Assembly: GCA_036320915.1 (NCBI GenBank)
Contig: JAXBDG010000024.1
Location: forward strand, 1-64,000
Reading direction: 5' to 3'
Origin: Linnemannia elongata
Lineage: Eukaryota > Mortierellomycota > Mortierellomycetes > Mortierellales > Mortierellaceae
DNA: 64,000 bases
The position numbers were made by a program, and so were the translations under genes. The notes beneath the pieces were generated by a model. The model saw nothing but the letters and a program-made list of their open reading frames with translations, searched no databases and was not told where the DNA came from. Below, piece after piece: positions 32,045-46,723 of this stretch. The number at the start of each line of letters is the position of its first letter. Within the stretch, counting starts at the first letter, position 1.

Positions 32045-34810
32045 TTACATGGCAAGACTACCACGAGTACGACGCATGCCGGGGAGTTGCTGCTGCTGTT
32101 GACCCTTGACGTGCATGTCTGTCATATCAAAAGCCGTGCTGACCCAAGGAGCAGCGACAGGCATTGCAGCCATGGCATTAGGGTCCTCATGCAGGGGTTG
32201 CCCGACCTTGAGTTCCATATGCTTGATGGGATCAAGGACACAGAGACCGTCCTCGTCAAAGATGACGCGGGATGTGCGATCATAATGACCCTGATTCTTC
32301 TTCCGTTCATTCTCGGCTTTGGTTTTCGCATCAGGGTTGACCTTGCTGCTGACAAAGGAGGTTGCAGAATCGACGAGGGCCCCAAAGGTGTTCTTGCCGG
32401 TTTTGATGCGCGTGTCCCTAATGGAAGTGGCGAGGGCCTTATCGCCTGAGGTGAGGGCTTCTTTGATCTGAGTCTCGAGCGCGTTGGCAACGGCCTTTTT
32501 GACGGCTGCTTTGATGAAGGGATGAGCGAACGCGTACAGTGCACTAGTTTGAAGGTAAATGCCAAGGTTAGTAAAAGGAGACAGTACCAGGAGGGTTAAA
32601 TAATGAAGCGAGGATGAGAAGGACTTACGGGTGCTCAGAATTGCGCATCTTAATGTTAAGTGCGTTGATCTTGACTTTGACGCTGTCAATGGTAATTAGA
32701 GAAGGGGTCTCGACGGTTTCGGGAGTCTTACGGCCCATGACCTTGATGTCCAAACCCTTCTTATTGATCAAGATATCCGCAATACCGTGGTCCTTAAACT
32801 TGAACCCTTCTTTGGTGCGGACAAAGTAGTCGACATCGCGGATATTGGCCTCCAGGCCCTTGATGATCATGTTGAACTCATGCTTGCTGACATCCTTGGA
32901 CCGGTCGTTCTTGTTGGCACCGCGGGGGACCATCCGGAATTGGTTGTTCATATTAACCTCAAGCAGGCGCGGAAGGAGGTCGGTGCTGGTGAGGATCATA
33001 TTGTCAAACATAAGGTCGACCTTCATATCAGAATACTCGATGCGCGGGATGGGGATGAACTGGAAGGACTCGAGCATTGCCGGCATGACGACATAGCGGA
33101 AGTCGTCAAACAAGTGAGGCTTGAACTTGAGCTTCCCGCGGCTAAGATGGTTAAATGAGAGGATGATGTATTGTGTTAGTCAACACGCAAAATCGACTGA
33201 ATTTCAGGGAAAGATAATGGTACACTTCAGAGCATACCTATCATAGAAGAGATGCTTGGCAAACTTTTGAAAGTTGGCGGCAACCTCTCTGGCCTTTGGG
33301 TCGTTGTTAAGTTTCTCTAGGAAGATCTGGCCTTCGTTAAGGACAGCTTCTGTGTCGGACTTGTATTTGACACTGAGGAGGGCACGGCCGTCGTCGATGA
33401 GGGCCCCGGCATCAGCATTAATGTTCTGTGAGGTCACGTAGTTGGGCTCACGGACGGCTCTGGAAATAAACGCGGACAGGTTGTTGGCGAATTGGTTCAA
33501 CTCTGGGTCGACCTTGGTCTTTGTCCATATGTTTTGGATTAGAGCAATGATAGGATCAAGACTATACCCTTGGGCCCAACGCTGGAGAATGACTTGGAAC
33601 TCGAGGATCGCTGCCTCCACATTTGGATCTGTGCAAAGACAAAGAGTACAGTGTTTAGTATGACTTTTCAAGCTAAAAATTAAGGGATGAGGAGCAAAAG
33701 GGTGATTAAAAATATACCTTGTATAACCTTGTTGGCTTCAGTGGTAATACTGTCGGTGGGTCTCTGAGCACGCTGGCGCCAAGTACCGACCAAGTTTATG
33801 ATCGAGTTGATAGCATTTTGGTACTGGGGGTCAGCTTGGATCTGGCCAACAACAACCTTGAGACGCTCAATCAAAGCGTGGCGCTTCTCGGCGGGCATCT
33901 TGGAGTTAGCATAGGCCTTGGCGTCCTCTTGAGCCTGGGTGGCCTGAGCCTGGGCCCTGGCCTTGAACTCGTCGGTCTGCTGAGCAAGGTGTTGCCTCAT
34001 GTCAGCAGCTCGCTTCTGGGCATAATCCTTAGAGGCGTTCGACTGGCCGGCAATGTCCTCACGAGTCTCACGGGCGGTGTTGATAGGATCCTCTTGCGCG
34101 CTAACGATGCGATTCTGAACCATGTCGGTGGCCTTTTGGATTTCGTCCTGGAGATTAGATCCACCAGTTTGGACGGCATCGGTGGCGTTGGCGGAAATCA
34201 CGTTCGTTTTTGCGGAAAGTTTCTCGCTGGCCATGTTGGCAGTCTGGGCGATCTTTTCGGTGCTGTCGCTAAAGATCTCCTTGGCGAGCATGAGAAGTTC
34301 TTGAAGAACGGCTCGAAAGTCAGCGTTAGTGGTGACCAACTTGGCGACGGCGACCATGCTATCGAGAGTCTCCTTGCCCTCCTTCTTGGCCGTTCGGGAG
34401 TTGACGCCTACACTCATGTCGGGGGCTTGAACATTCTGAGCGCTGACAGAGTCTGAGGCCTGGGTGCAATGGTAGATAAAGTTCTGGAAAAGCTCTTGCT
34501 CATTCTTCTCGTATACGATCCCTCGAGTGGTTCGCAAGAGCTCTTGAAAGTCCTTGTAGAGGGACTGGCCGTCTGCTGAGAGCATGTGGGCACGAGACTC
34601 GAGGGCGGTGGAGGACTGGGCCATGGCGAGGAAGTTGTCGATTTGGTCATTGGTGGGCAGACGGCCCTTGACCAGTGCTTGGAGACACTCGAAGAGCTTG
34701 AATTTTTGATTGCGGTCGACTTCTTTGATTTGCTGGGGTATGTTAGCACCACTGTCCGAGATCGGGACGTTGTTGAATGAGGACTGGCCTTCGGGGGCGT
34801 AGGTGGTCAT
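32045..34810 (-). CDS. HAM1-like protein
   Basis: Exons 34,810-33,718; 33,628-33,238; 33,141-32,629; 32,543-32,045; phases close, 831 residues. Residues 30-130 match the helical HAM1-like N-terminal domain (KFKLFECLQALVKGRLPTNDQI; LLRTTRGIVYEKNEQELFQNF). A middle region (190-300) is Ala/Gln/Asp-rich amphipathic helix resembling LEA proteins (DMRQHLAQQTDEFKARAQAQ). After that comes a domain with repeated short beta strands (MPAMLESFQFIPIPRIEYSD; DLMFDNMILTSTDLLP), like lipid-transfer or BPI-type folds, and a basic C-terminus. Fungal relatives have been tied to hyphal growth or fusion only loosely; function here unproven, and lipid transfer is inference. Convergent with ORC3. Confidence 0.82.
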
Positions 34811-35840
34811 TACTTTAAGAGGGGGATAGGGTTGACTGGCGACGGCGCGCGAGAGAAATGGAAGCTGGGTTTGTGGAAAGAGTGTTGTGCTAATGTGTAG
34901 AGCGTAAAAAACGATCAGTCGGAGTGAGTGAGTTGGAACTGGTTCGGGCTCGTTGCGACTTTAAATACGCGCACGAATGACCCTCACTGAGTCCACATGA
35001 GGTCGGCGGATTTCTTCTAACGTCAATCGACCTCGGCCTCGATCCTTCTGTCGCTATTTCCGCTTTTTTCTGCTCTTTTCTGCTCATTTCTGGGTCATAT
35101 TCGCGACAGCGATAGCAACCAATTATCGACATCATAATGAATGACTGATGACCGCGATGATCCTGCCACTGCATAACGGTTTCTAGTTGTCCCAAGCTGA
35201 TAGTTGGCTGGGTTCCAGTCGATTTACTTTAGCCATTTCCCGCTAAAAATGACTGACATGCAGGTCAATGCACCGGTGTCGAATGTATTACGGCTTACCT
35301 TGAAATGGGAATAGGTCAGTGCGTAGCGCCGTGTGACGAAGAAAAGCAAGGAGAAACGCTAGTGAGCAGGGAGGACGCGGAGTCCAAGGTAGGAGCTAGG
35401 AGCGAGGGCGATGGTGATGGGGAAAGAGAAAAGGTGTGAAGGGGTGGGGAGGGTTGTGAACGGTGGGGGTTAGAGCGGAAAAAACGATCCTTTTTCATGG
35501 TTCTTAAGTAACCCTTATTTATTTTATTTTTTTTTCGTGGGCGGTTATCCAAGACATAGGTTGTCTCTGCCTGGTGTGAGGTGGAATGCGTATGTCATGC
35601 CTTACTCTTTCAGATTACGTAATATATCCTGTTTGCCTCCTTTTTCTTAATGTTTTGAGATGTGCTTTCTCGAGCAGCGACTCATATTCCAATTTCGCGG
35701 GAATATCAAAAAAAGAAAATAAACGAATAACAAAAGCAAAGAGTGTGAGTGAGAAAAGCAACTCAAAATTTTAATGGTAGGTTATCTATGCGTAGTTGAA
35801 AGTGCTGGTGGCAGTGGCGAGAATAAAGAGAAAGAGAGAA
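34811..35840. other. Intergenic region
   Basis: Promoter of the HAM1-like gene and 3' region of the LPD1 gene. Contains TTTTTT runs near 35,520 and no supported gene. Confidence 0.5.
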
Positions 35841-38305
<2,465 letters not shown>

Positions 38306-39620
38306 GATTGTTTATGTATGGGTAAAGAGGAGGGGAGAGTGATGGTGTAGAGAAGAAGAAAAAAGAAGAAAAAGGTGCAAAGAGAGGGTGAAGGAAAAAA
38401 AATAGAGGAGAGATAAGGTAGGTGATACGATATGCGGGTGGAGTATGAAAAATAATATACGAAAAAAGAAATTCGAAAAGTGTAAGTGTGTTGTACTGGT
38501 GATGGGAATCAAAAAAAAAGGAACAGGTTGTTGATGTGATCCAGGGGATGCAAGGTTGCCTTTTTATGTGTTTTTATTTTGTAGTATTCTTTCAGTCATG
38601 GTTGCCCGTTGGGGGATCTCAGGTTCACACCCTGCCCCTTCCGCGAGCAAATACTCTTAGAGCACCTTCATTCGTAATGCTATTCCACCGAGTCAGTCGC
38701 CATAAAAAAAACCGTATTGAGTTCTTTTTAGAGCACTACACTCCAGTACGTTGTGAGTGTGGTCCGTCCTCTTCCCCCTTTCTCCACAACCTTCTAGTGT
38801 GCTGGGGGTCAACAATCAAGGAAAAGAAGCTGCGCTCTGCCGGATTCACCCATTTGGGGAAGTCCATTTTGCCCGCTTCCCCCGAAAAAATCACATCATC
38901 ATCGTATTTGTAAGCATCGCATGTCCTGCGCAAAGGAGAGATCAAAAATTCAGTGGTTTTGTATTTTCGCTTCCTCTTTTGAACGTTTGCTGACAGCGGG
39001 ATACCCTTTTGCATGTTTTCTGTTGTCAGCGCCGGTTGGAGAATTATCCTTTACCACCAAAAAATCACTGATCAACCTCGACATGGGTACGCGTTACCCA
39101 TAAAATATCATCTCCATCAGTCAATCTCACACAGGACCATCAACACCCCACCATCAGTAGCCAATGGTAACCATTATTTTTCCTACGATCTCCCTACAAT
39201 ACCTTGAAAGGAGTCGAGAGTCAAAGTTTATCTCGATCTTCAATCCGCGGCAGAAACAGAACACGATATCCGGTTTGTTCGTGCATTAGAAGTGTGTTCG
39301 ACAAACTGCATTTATGGAGGACAAAGAGGCAAAACAGGCGAGGGCTAGGCTCGTCGGCTTAGATAAACTGATGCACATCGACTTACCCCGCGCCTTTCTT
39401 ATATTGCAAAGCCAATAACGAAACTGCCTTCTTTCTCTCAATTGACTCGCTTCCCTAGCACTGCAGTCTTTTGGAAAATACGGACGAGGGAGCCTCTGAG
39501 GAACCCCTTTCAATAGACGTATTTATTCCTAGCTCTCCGTTTCCCCCTTCCTCCTCACTCATGATTCTATTTTTTTCATAGGGCTGTGCAAGGTCAATTT
39601 AGAAACATCTCTATCTGTTG

Positions 39621-39722
39621 ATGTCGACAAACGGAAACATGTACATGGCCGCTCTAGCCGCGCTTGTTCTTGTTTGCTTGATTGTTTTTGGATGCCTGCG
39701 CCATGAAGAGCCTAAACTGTAA
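39621..39722 (+). CDS. Possible 33-residue single-span micropeptide
   Basis: An ATG frame encoding a short polar start (MSTNGNMYM), a clean hydrophobic helix (AALAALVLVCLIVFGCL) and a charged end (RHEEPKL), closed by TAA. The pattern is what small proteolipids look like, and it stands alone in a long gap. There is no homology I can name, and a frame this short arises by chance easily. Confidence 0.25.
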   Translation: MSTNGNMYMAALAALVLVCLIVFGCLRHEEPKL

Positions 39723-39964
39723 TCAATTCCAACATACGAGAAGTAAAACGAGTATTTCGGTTGCAAGGATGGTGAAGAGAGGGTTGATGTTATTGATATT
39801 GTTTGAGTTTGTTGGCAAAGGTGATGATAGTTGAGGGCGAAAACGACGGAGCGAATCAAGCCTGACTGACATGGCCAAAGATGAAAGCGAGCGAAGGGGA
39901 AGAAGAGCAGGAGGGCTTAGGGGGGAAAAAGTAAAAAAGTGTCCGAAGTAACAGTAAAAAAAAG

Positions 39965-39995
<31 letters not shown>
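39965..39995 (+). repeat. Poly(A) tract, 31 bp
   Basis: Uninterrupted A31 in the intergenic region upstream of the Kelch gene. Confidence 0.95.
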
Positions 39996-39998
<3 letters not shown>

Positions 39999-40781
39999 GG
40001 TGCAAGGTCAAAGTATCCCTTGGTCTATAGTTGGCTGGTTGACTGCAGAAATAGGCCCATTGGATGGACGACGGACAAAGAAAGACACAACGAAAGTTGA
40101 AGGGCCCATGTCCATGCTCGCTCTGGACCCCCGTCTTGTTGACCCTTCTCTGTACTGTCTTGCATGTCAACTCAATTGTCAACACACTGACCCCTGTGCC
40201 ATCTTCCCTTTGTTGTTCGACCCTCCTCTCTCTTTGTTCGACCTTCCTCTCTCTCCTTCGACCATCCACCCACCCCCTTCCACCCATCCTCCCTTTCCTT
40301 CTTCGCCCTCGTTCAAAGAGTAAAAAAGCCCTTGTTCAAAGGGTAAAACAACCGCCGTTCTCGTCCCTTTTCATATCTTCTGTTTTCCTCTGCTTTCCTC
40401 TTCTTCCTATCCTTTCCTCCCCTTCACCTTTTTCTCTTTCATCTACCCCTTCCTTTGTTCTTTTCCCCTCTTTCCATTCTCATTCATAAACTCTTTCTGC
40501 TCTTTCCCATCAACCCAACCCGCCTGCCTTCTACTCGTCTCCTTTTTCATACCCAGCCTTGCCCCCACCCTTCTCCTAAAACAGGAAGCGCGTCCATATT
40601 ACACCGCTCCCTACAAACATTCATACAGGAGTAAAGATCCTACCGGCTCCTCTTCTCACACGTTACAACCTCTATTATCAATCTTCTTCTCTCCTCCCCA
40701 TCCTCTCGACCATCTACCCCTACATATTCGCTTCTTTCATATCATATCCTATTGTCCTCCCAAAGCATAAGCACTCAATCA

Positions 40782-43070
40782 ATGCGCTTCATTCTGAGAA
40801 CCCTTGTGGTCTTTGCACTGACTAGCGCTCACGTCCAGAGAGCTCTCGGGCAAAAAACAGCTTCGAATCCGGTGACACAACCACAGAGTACAACAACCGA
40901 CGCGCTTTTAACGACGAAACCCGGAGCTTCCCCAACAGGACAACCTAGCAGTTTATCCCCAACTCCCGTGGGAGGGATGGCCTATGCATTTGATGGAGAA
41001 TACCTGTTCATTCTAGGGGGACAGGCGAACGGCAGATACGTACCTCAGTTCTTTACGTTGGACTTAAGGTCATCTTGGCCAGTAGACAAACCAGCCTGGA
41101 CGAGTCGTCCCATGCCTCCAAATGGGACTGTAGGGCTAGCTGGCGGTCTCTTCCCTGACAACCGTTTCCTTGTAACGTCAAACAGCACAAATAATCTTTT
41201 CAACTTCAACGTTTACGATGTACACGCTATGCCAGTAGCTGCATGGAGTGCGCAACCCCAGAGTCAGTCCTTTGTCGGCATTTCAGGACCTGTACTGGCT
41301 ACCAACCTTGATCGTAGAACGGTATACATGTACCTTCATGACAAGAACGATAGCAGCAATAGCTCCACGGGCAGATTCCATGTATTTACGCCTTCGGATC
41401 CGAATTCGTTAAAGGAAAATAGTACCATTTCAATCCCAGTCGGCTTTTCACCTACGGCAGCTTCCTGGTCCATCTCCACCAACAACCTCCTCATGACCTA
41501 TAGACAAGACGGCAACGCCAATTTGCAAGTTGGTGTAGTTCCACTTGACAACACAAACTTTAGGATCTTCGATGTCAATGGGGTCCCTCCCAGCAGCAGG
41601 ACTGGTCACTGCTTTGTTCCAAGTAAGCTGTTACCCATCCATGTCGCTTTCGCTCTTTCGAACAATGGATGATAATTAGTACTAACAAAGACAGTTGACA
41701 TGTTGCTTGCGAAACAGACGCCAACGGATCGATTTACTACATCGTTGGAGGTACCACCGTTGGAGGTACCACGGGTTCAGGAATCTCCAAAGAAGTTATT
41801 TCTTTCGATGTCGACACGCGCACATGGACTCCGCTTAACACTTTCCCCAACGGCCTAGGACGAACAGATATGGCCTGTGCTGTACAGAAGAACACGCTTG
41901 TCATCTGGGGAGGTAAACACCAGCAGTGCCATCATTGACAGGACATGCCATATTTGCGCCTATCTGCAATCATTAGACCGAAGAGAAACTTGAACGCATC
42001 CAATGTCTAACAGTTTTATTTTATGAATTGTTGTAGGAAATACTGACCCTGTCGGGTCCATAGACAGTAGACCGTTTTTGCTTGATATAACCAGCAATCA
42101 ATGGCTCGATTCTCTTCCGACTCTAACCCACACTGGACCTGGTAGCCCTAGTCCAGCCATTCCAATCGAAAAGAAAGATGATTCCAATCTGGGAGCCATT
42201 ATCGGCGGAATTGTCGGCGGTCTGGCGGTAGTCGCCCTGGTGGCTGGGTTCATTGTCTTTAGACGGAGAAGGGCCCGCAATATGAAATCTGGAGTCTTAG
42301 TGCTTCCTAGAGGCGCACCACCTCCACCGTCGTCGAGTGGGAAGAGTACCGGCGGACAGGTCAATGTGCCCATGAATGAGTACACCACCATTCGCTCACC
42401 ATTTGTCGCTGATGATGACACGAGTTACCAGGGATTGACGGGGGGCCCACCGTTGTACGGTGCTCCTGCGCTTCAACCTGTCAGTGCGCCATTGTTGAAC
42501 CAGAATCAGAGCCAGAGTCAGAGCAAGAACGGATCGATGCTTTCCCAGCCAGTGCAGCATTATTCGATGCCCTTCCAGGCGCCCCCGATTCCTGTGCGAC
42601 CTTTGTCGGGATCTCCAAAGACCCCGACGATCCCGTCTCCGTTTGAGGTGGGGACAGAGTCGAGTGCGCACTATCCTTTGTTGTCACGATCGTCTGCTGG
42701 GCCAGTATCAGGTAATATTGGTGGGAGTGGAGTTGAGCATTACCCTGTATCTGCTTCTGGACCAGGAGGACCATTTTCTCCTTCGATGGATGCGGTGTCG
42801 GTGGATTTGATTCCGTGTGAGGCAAGTGAGGCGGGAGACCATGATCACTCTAGGTCGAACTCGATTGTGTTGAGCCGAGCGGGTCCTCCTATTCAGATTG
42901 GATCGCTGAGTGGACCGATGCGGGGAAAGAGCGTCAGCCAGGGTCCGAGCCAAAGCCATATAAACAGCCACAGCGATGGCCAGGGCAATGACAAGGCAGA
43001 GCTGGTTGAGGATGGGGCGGACGGTCGGCGCGACTCTACGGAGACTCTAGAATACTTGGAGATCTTGTAG
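40782..43070 (+). CDS. Kelch-repeat single-pass membrane protein
   Basis: Exons 40,782-41,622; 41,718-41,912; 42,037-43,070; 689 residues. An N-terminal signal peptide (ILRTLVVFALTSAHVQRALG) precedes a Pro/Thr spacer. An extracellular beta-propeller region (about 70-380) follows, with Kelch-like blades: AYAFDGEYLFILGG, SIYYIVGGTTVGG, and ISFDVDTRTWTPL. One membrane helix lies at about 398-420 (GAIIGGIVGGLAVVALVAGFIVF), followed by an RRRR stop-transfer. The 265-residue cytoplasmic tail is rich in Pro, Ser and Gln (NQNQSQSQSK) and ends in acidic ETLEYLEIL. Architecture resembles the Kelch/attractin-like membrane proteins abundant in Mortierella-type fungi; ligand and role are unknown. Exon 2 carries an in-frame duplication of VGGTT. 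Confidence 0.78.
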
Positions 43071-43546
43071 TCGAATAAATAATAACAGGTCACCTGCTTT
43101 GAATCCTTCGTCAATTTTTTTTTCTCCCCTTGTATGCCTTGTTCTTTTTTTCCTTGTTCTCGTTCTTTGTTCCTCTCCTTTCCATTCACATCACATCACA
43201 TCATACCCACACCCACACTTACATCACACTCACACTCACACTCACTCAAACACAACAGACATCACTCCTTAAACTCTTCTTCACTTCATAAGACTCATTA
43301 TCACTCGTTTTGTCACCGAAACCATCCTGCGCACGCACTTGGTTCTGCTCTACTTTACTCTCATTCCCATCACTCGTACTCATATTCATATTCACATTCA
43401 TCCCTCATACACACACACTCCCTCTCTTCCTCTTATAACACCTAGTCTCTCTCTTTCCCTTCCCCTTCCTTCAACTGACAACCAACCAACTGGACAAACA
43501 ACACACTCAGAAATAAATAGGAGAACAAGAGCGACAGGGACCGGAT
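43071..43546. other. Intergenic region, CA/CT-rich
   Basis: 476 bp, rich in CACTCACACTCACA-like words (43,196-43,420), probably the 5' leader/promoter of the glycosyltransferase gene. No gene. Confidence 0.5.
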
Positions 43547-46304
43547 ATGAACAGGAACGGCAACGCCAACAGCCTGCCTTTCCACTTTGGCACAACCTCC
43601 TCCAGTCAATCACGCACCACCAGGCCACCTCTCCTCTCCAACAACTCCTCCACCTCCATCCACGCCGCCATATCCAGACGCATCAGCCCCCTCAAGTTCC
43701 TCCTCCTCCTCGCCCTCTGTGCCTTCTCCCTCCTCGTTCTCTCCCGCCCTTTCTCCTCTACCTCTACCGACAATGGCCATCCTATTACCTCTACCGACGA
43801 TGAACCTCTACCGGATAGAAAGGACGCTACACCATCAGACCAACAACTAGAACGAGAGCTTTTCGTCCAGCAGATCCTCGACTCGCGCAAATCCGCCTAC
43901 AGCTTCGATGACTTTACCGAACAAGGGCTTCTCCTGCCCCAGAACGAACATCTCCTGCCAGCAACGGCCATTCTCCTTGGCTGGAAACGTATCGACACCC
44001 TCAAGATGCTCGTCCGCTATCTTGTCCGATATCCCTACATCAAGGAGATCATTATCTGGAACAATAACAAGGACATCCAACTCTCCAAACGGGACTTTGA
44101 GCTTGAATCCAATAGTTCTGCTGGCGCTGGTGCTGGTGCTGCCGGTTTTGGTCCCTTGCCGGAACTGCAGGTGTACAATGCCGCCGAGAACCTGCGCGAC
44201 TTTGCAAAGTACATGTCCTGCTCGCTCGCAAAGTATGAGTACTGCTACTTTCAGGACGACGACTGGCTCAACACACACATGGATACACTTTACACCAACT
44301 TTTTGACCAGTCCTAATCTGATCCACACCAACACCCTGCCGTTGATTCAGATGGAGCACCGCCGCTGGACCTTCACCAATGAAGGTATTTTTTCTTTTTT
44401 TTGATGTTTCATTTTATTTTGTTGTTTGATTCTGTTATGCTTAGCAATGTTAACGGGGGAAACGAAGGGGAAAGTTGGTTGGGTACGGTTGAGGACATGT
44501 GGGACTTGATTGGTTCGGAGTCCTGAGCGCGCAAGTGCCAAAAAAAAAAAAAAAAATAAGAACGAAGAAAGACAAAAAAATGACAACGGCGACAAAAAGT
44601 AAGGAGCTAAAAGAATATATATATAACGAGACAGAAAGAGCAAAAAAGACGAAGGAAAAGGAAAAGCGGCCACCATGGCCATCGTACTCTTCAAGTCAGC
44701 TGAAGTGAGAGAGAAAAAAGAACAGACAAAGAGATTAAGCTCATAGGGAAATAGAGAAGTTTAAAATGGAAGGCATCATACCAAACAACTTTTGGAGTCA
44801 GCAACAACAAGTAAAGAGAATTCAGCCTATACGTGAAGCGACCAAAGACAGTGAAAGAAAGGGGAAGGAGGGGGGTGTCTGTCATCCCTTGGACACGGTC
44901 TCCCAGATCACATCCCATCGCCACCCCCTGAAGAACGGAAGAACAGTGACGAACCGTGCCCTCTGTCCCTCTAATCTCTCAATCCTGTGTTTACTTACGG
45001 TCTTCATATTTCTTGACAGATTACAACATGCACGCAGGCTTCTCGTGGATGGGAACAGGGTCGTACCTGCCCAGGGAAAAGGCAAGGCGCCTGCTCGAAC
45101 AGCGAGGAAACACAACTCTCGCTAAGGACCGCTTCAAGGTCATCGATATGTACTTCTCCATCTGGACCAACCAGTACCCATATCAATTAGTCAATTACCT
45201 CACCCCTCTCGATCAAAAGAATGATTGGGGCACCGAACGCGTCAGTGACCATTGGGGCGTCGTCTTCAGGAACATGGTAAGCATCTCTTTTCCCTTTTTT
45301 TGCTGGTCAAACATTGCAATTCGCTCTTTTGTCTTTTCCTTGTTGCCCTCCTGGCTCACTTTCTCCGGAGTACACTCTCATATTTTTTCCTTTTCTTGCC
45401 GATCAATGAATATAGTTGGATGCAGCGGATAGACTTTATTCGATATTGTTGACAAACTTTGAAGTGACCAACAAGGACCCATTTGCAAGGCAAGAAGAGG
45501 AGCCATACATTAGAGATCGCCACACCAGGTACACTACCTCTCTACTAATACTGATTGGAAATGAATTACACAGCGAAAGAATTGCCTACATTTGAAAAGA
45601 ATTCTTACGTTATACTTTCTATTATAATCCTTGGTCTCAATGGTACAAAATAGGTCGCCGTGCTTCAATGACAAGTGCTTATTTATGACGAGCTTGGATC
45701 CTTTCCCAGATCCGAAGGAGGTGGTTTTCAAGGGGGATTTGCGGACAATTGACGAGCAGGATGCAAAATTCTTGGAGCTAGATTACCCTACGGCCGAATT
45801 CTGGAAGACGTTTGCATATGTACATGCGGTCGACAATGACCCGTATACGTGCTGGAACAGCTTTAAGGCACCACAGGCTGGCGATTCGTTCGGTCTTCGG
45901 TTTGTCAAGCCTACGACTTTGAACCGGTTGACGATCACGTCGTCCAAGGCCCTGACTGGCCTTGAGGGACAGATAACCGTCCTCGCTTCTGATCACCGTG
46001 GCATTCACTGGGTAAATAATTCCCGTTGTAAAATTCGTCACTTTGCCAACTTTTCGTCCCTGCCTATGAAACTAACGTGCATCCAACATTTACTGAATTC
46101 AATGGAATCGACGCTACTTACTAGTCGACGTGCCAGCATACAACACGGTTCCCGTTTGCACACACGATGGCGCTGGACATTTCGTGTCCGTCGACGTTGC
46201 AGTTACCTGAGGGGGCACTTTACCAGATCAAGGTCGAGTTGGATGTTGACCTTGAAAAGTCACTGGAGATCTGCGGGATGGATGCCGGTGGCATGGTCCT
46301 TTAG
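43547..46304 (+). CDS. Putative type II membrane glycosyltransferase with discoidin-like C-terminus
   Basis: Exons 43,547-44,384; 45,020-45,276; 45,416-45,528; 45,654-46,011; 46,125-46,304; 581 residues. A basic N-terminus and one hydrophobic span at about 50-66 (KFLLLLALCAFSLLVLS) give a type II Golgi/ER anchor. The lumenal domain shows a GT-A layout: AILLGWKR, EIIIWNNN, and a metal-binding DDD triad at 237-239 in FQDDDW. The next exon carries HAGFSWMGTGSYLPRE and DHWGVVFRN. The last third (VDNDPYTCW...GDSFGLRF...LNRLTITSS) resembles an F5/8 (discoidin) sandwich as in MGAT4-type enzymes. Which sugar it transfers is unknown. Intron 1 is unusually long (635 nt) and contains an A17 run. Confidence 0.68.
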
Positions 46305-46636
46305 ATTATTTAAACACCGAATATTTTCTTTAGTAAATGGTAGCACCAGAACTGTTTTGGAAGGAATGATGGTTGTGGATTACAACGACCTTTTTTCTTA
46401 AGGCTCGTCCCCACATGTCCACGCTCTTGCCAACCAGTCACATTCGCGCTTAGAACTTCGCCTGCAAAGAGTGGAAAAGACGAAATGAACCTGTAGCAAG
46501 TGATTCAACCTTTTTCTCTCGTTCACTTCTTCCACTGACTGCATCACAGCTCCTCTATGCCCTCATAGTCTCTTTCAGCATCGCTCATCAGCTCCCTCCA
46601 TTCTTTCTCTCATCATCTTATATTATTCAAACAAAA

Positions 46637-46683
46637 ATGAGCCTCAAGGGATATACCTTCTGCTACTACGTGTCCGGCCATGG

Positions 46684-46723
<40 letters not shown>

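Larger units (their letters stand above)
38306..40781. other. Long intergenic region
   Basis: 2.5 kb without a large gene. It contains an A31 tract (39,965-39,995), one possible 33-codon ORF (39,621-39,722), and strongly pyrimidine-rich DNA from 40,140 to 40,780 that is probably the promoter/5' leader of the Kelch gene. Confidence 0.55.

Noticed and set aside
33719..34456. 245-residue + strand frame
   Set aside because: Exact antisense shadow of the coding HAM1-like exon 1.
38585..38660. GGTTCACACCC word resembling a tRNA T-arm
   Set aside because: No matching acceptor stem, D-arm or anticodon arm can be folded around it.
39856..40287. 143-residue minus-strand frame with poly-Phe
   Set aside because: The Phe run is the A31 tract read in antisense; no conserved features.
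41746..41770. Possible assembly duplication in Kelch exon 2
   Set aside because: The repeated VGGTT is in frame and short; glycine-rich duplication within a propeller blade is plausible.
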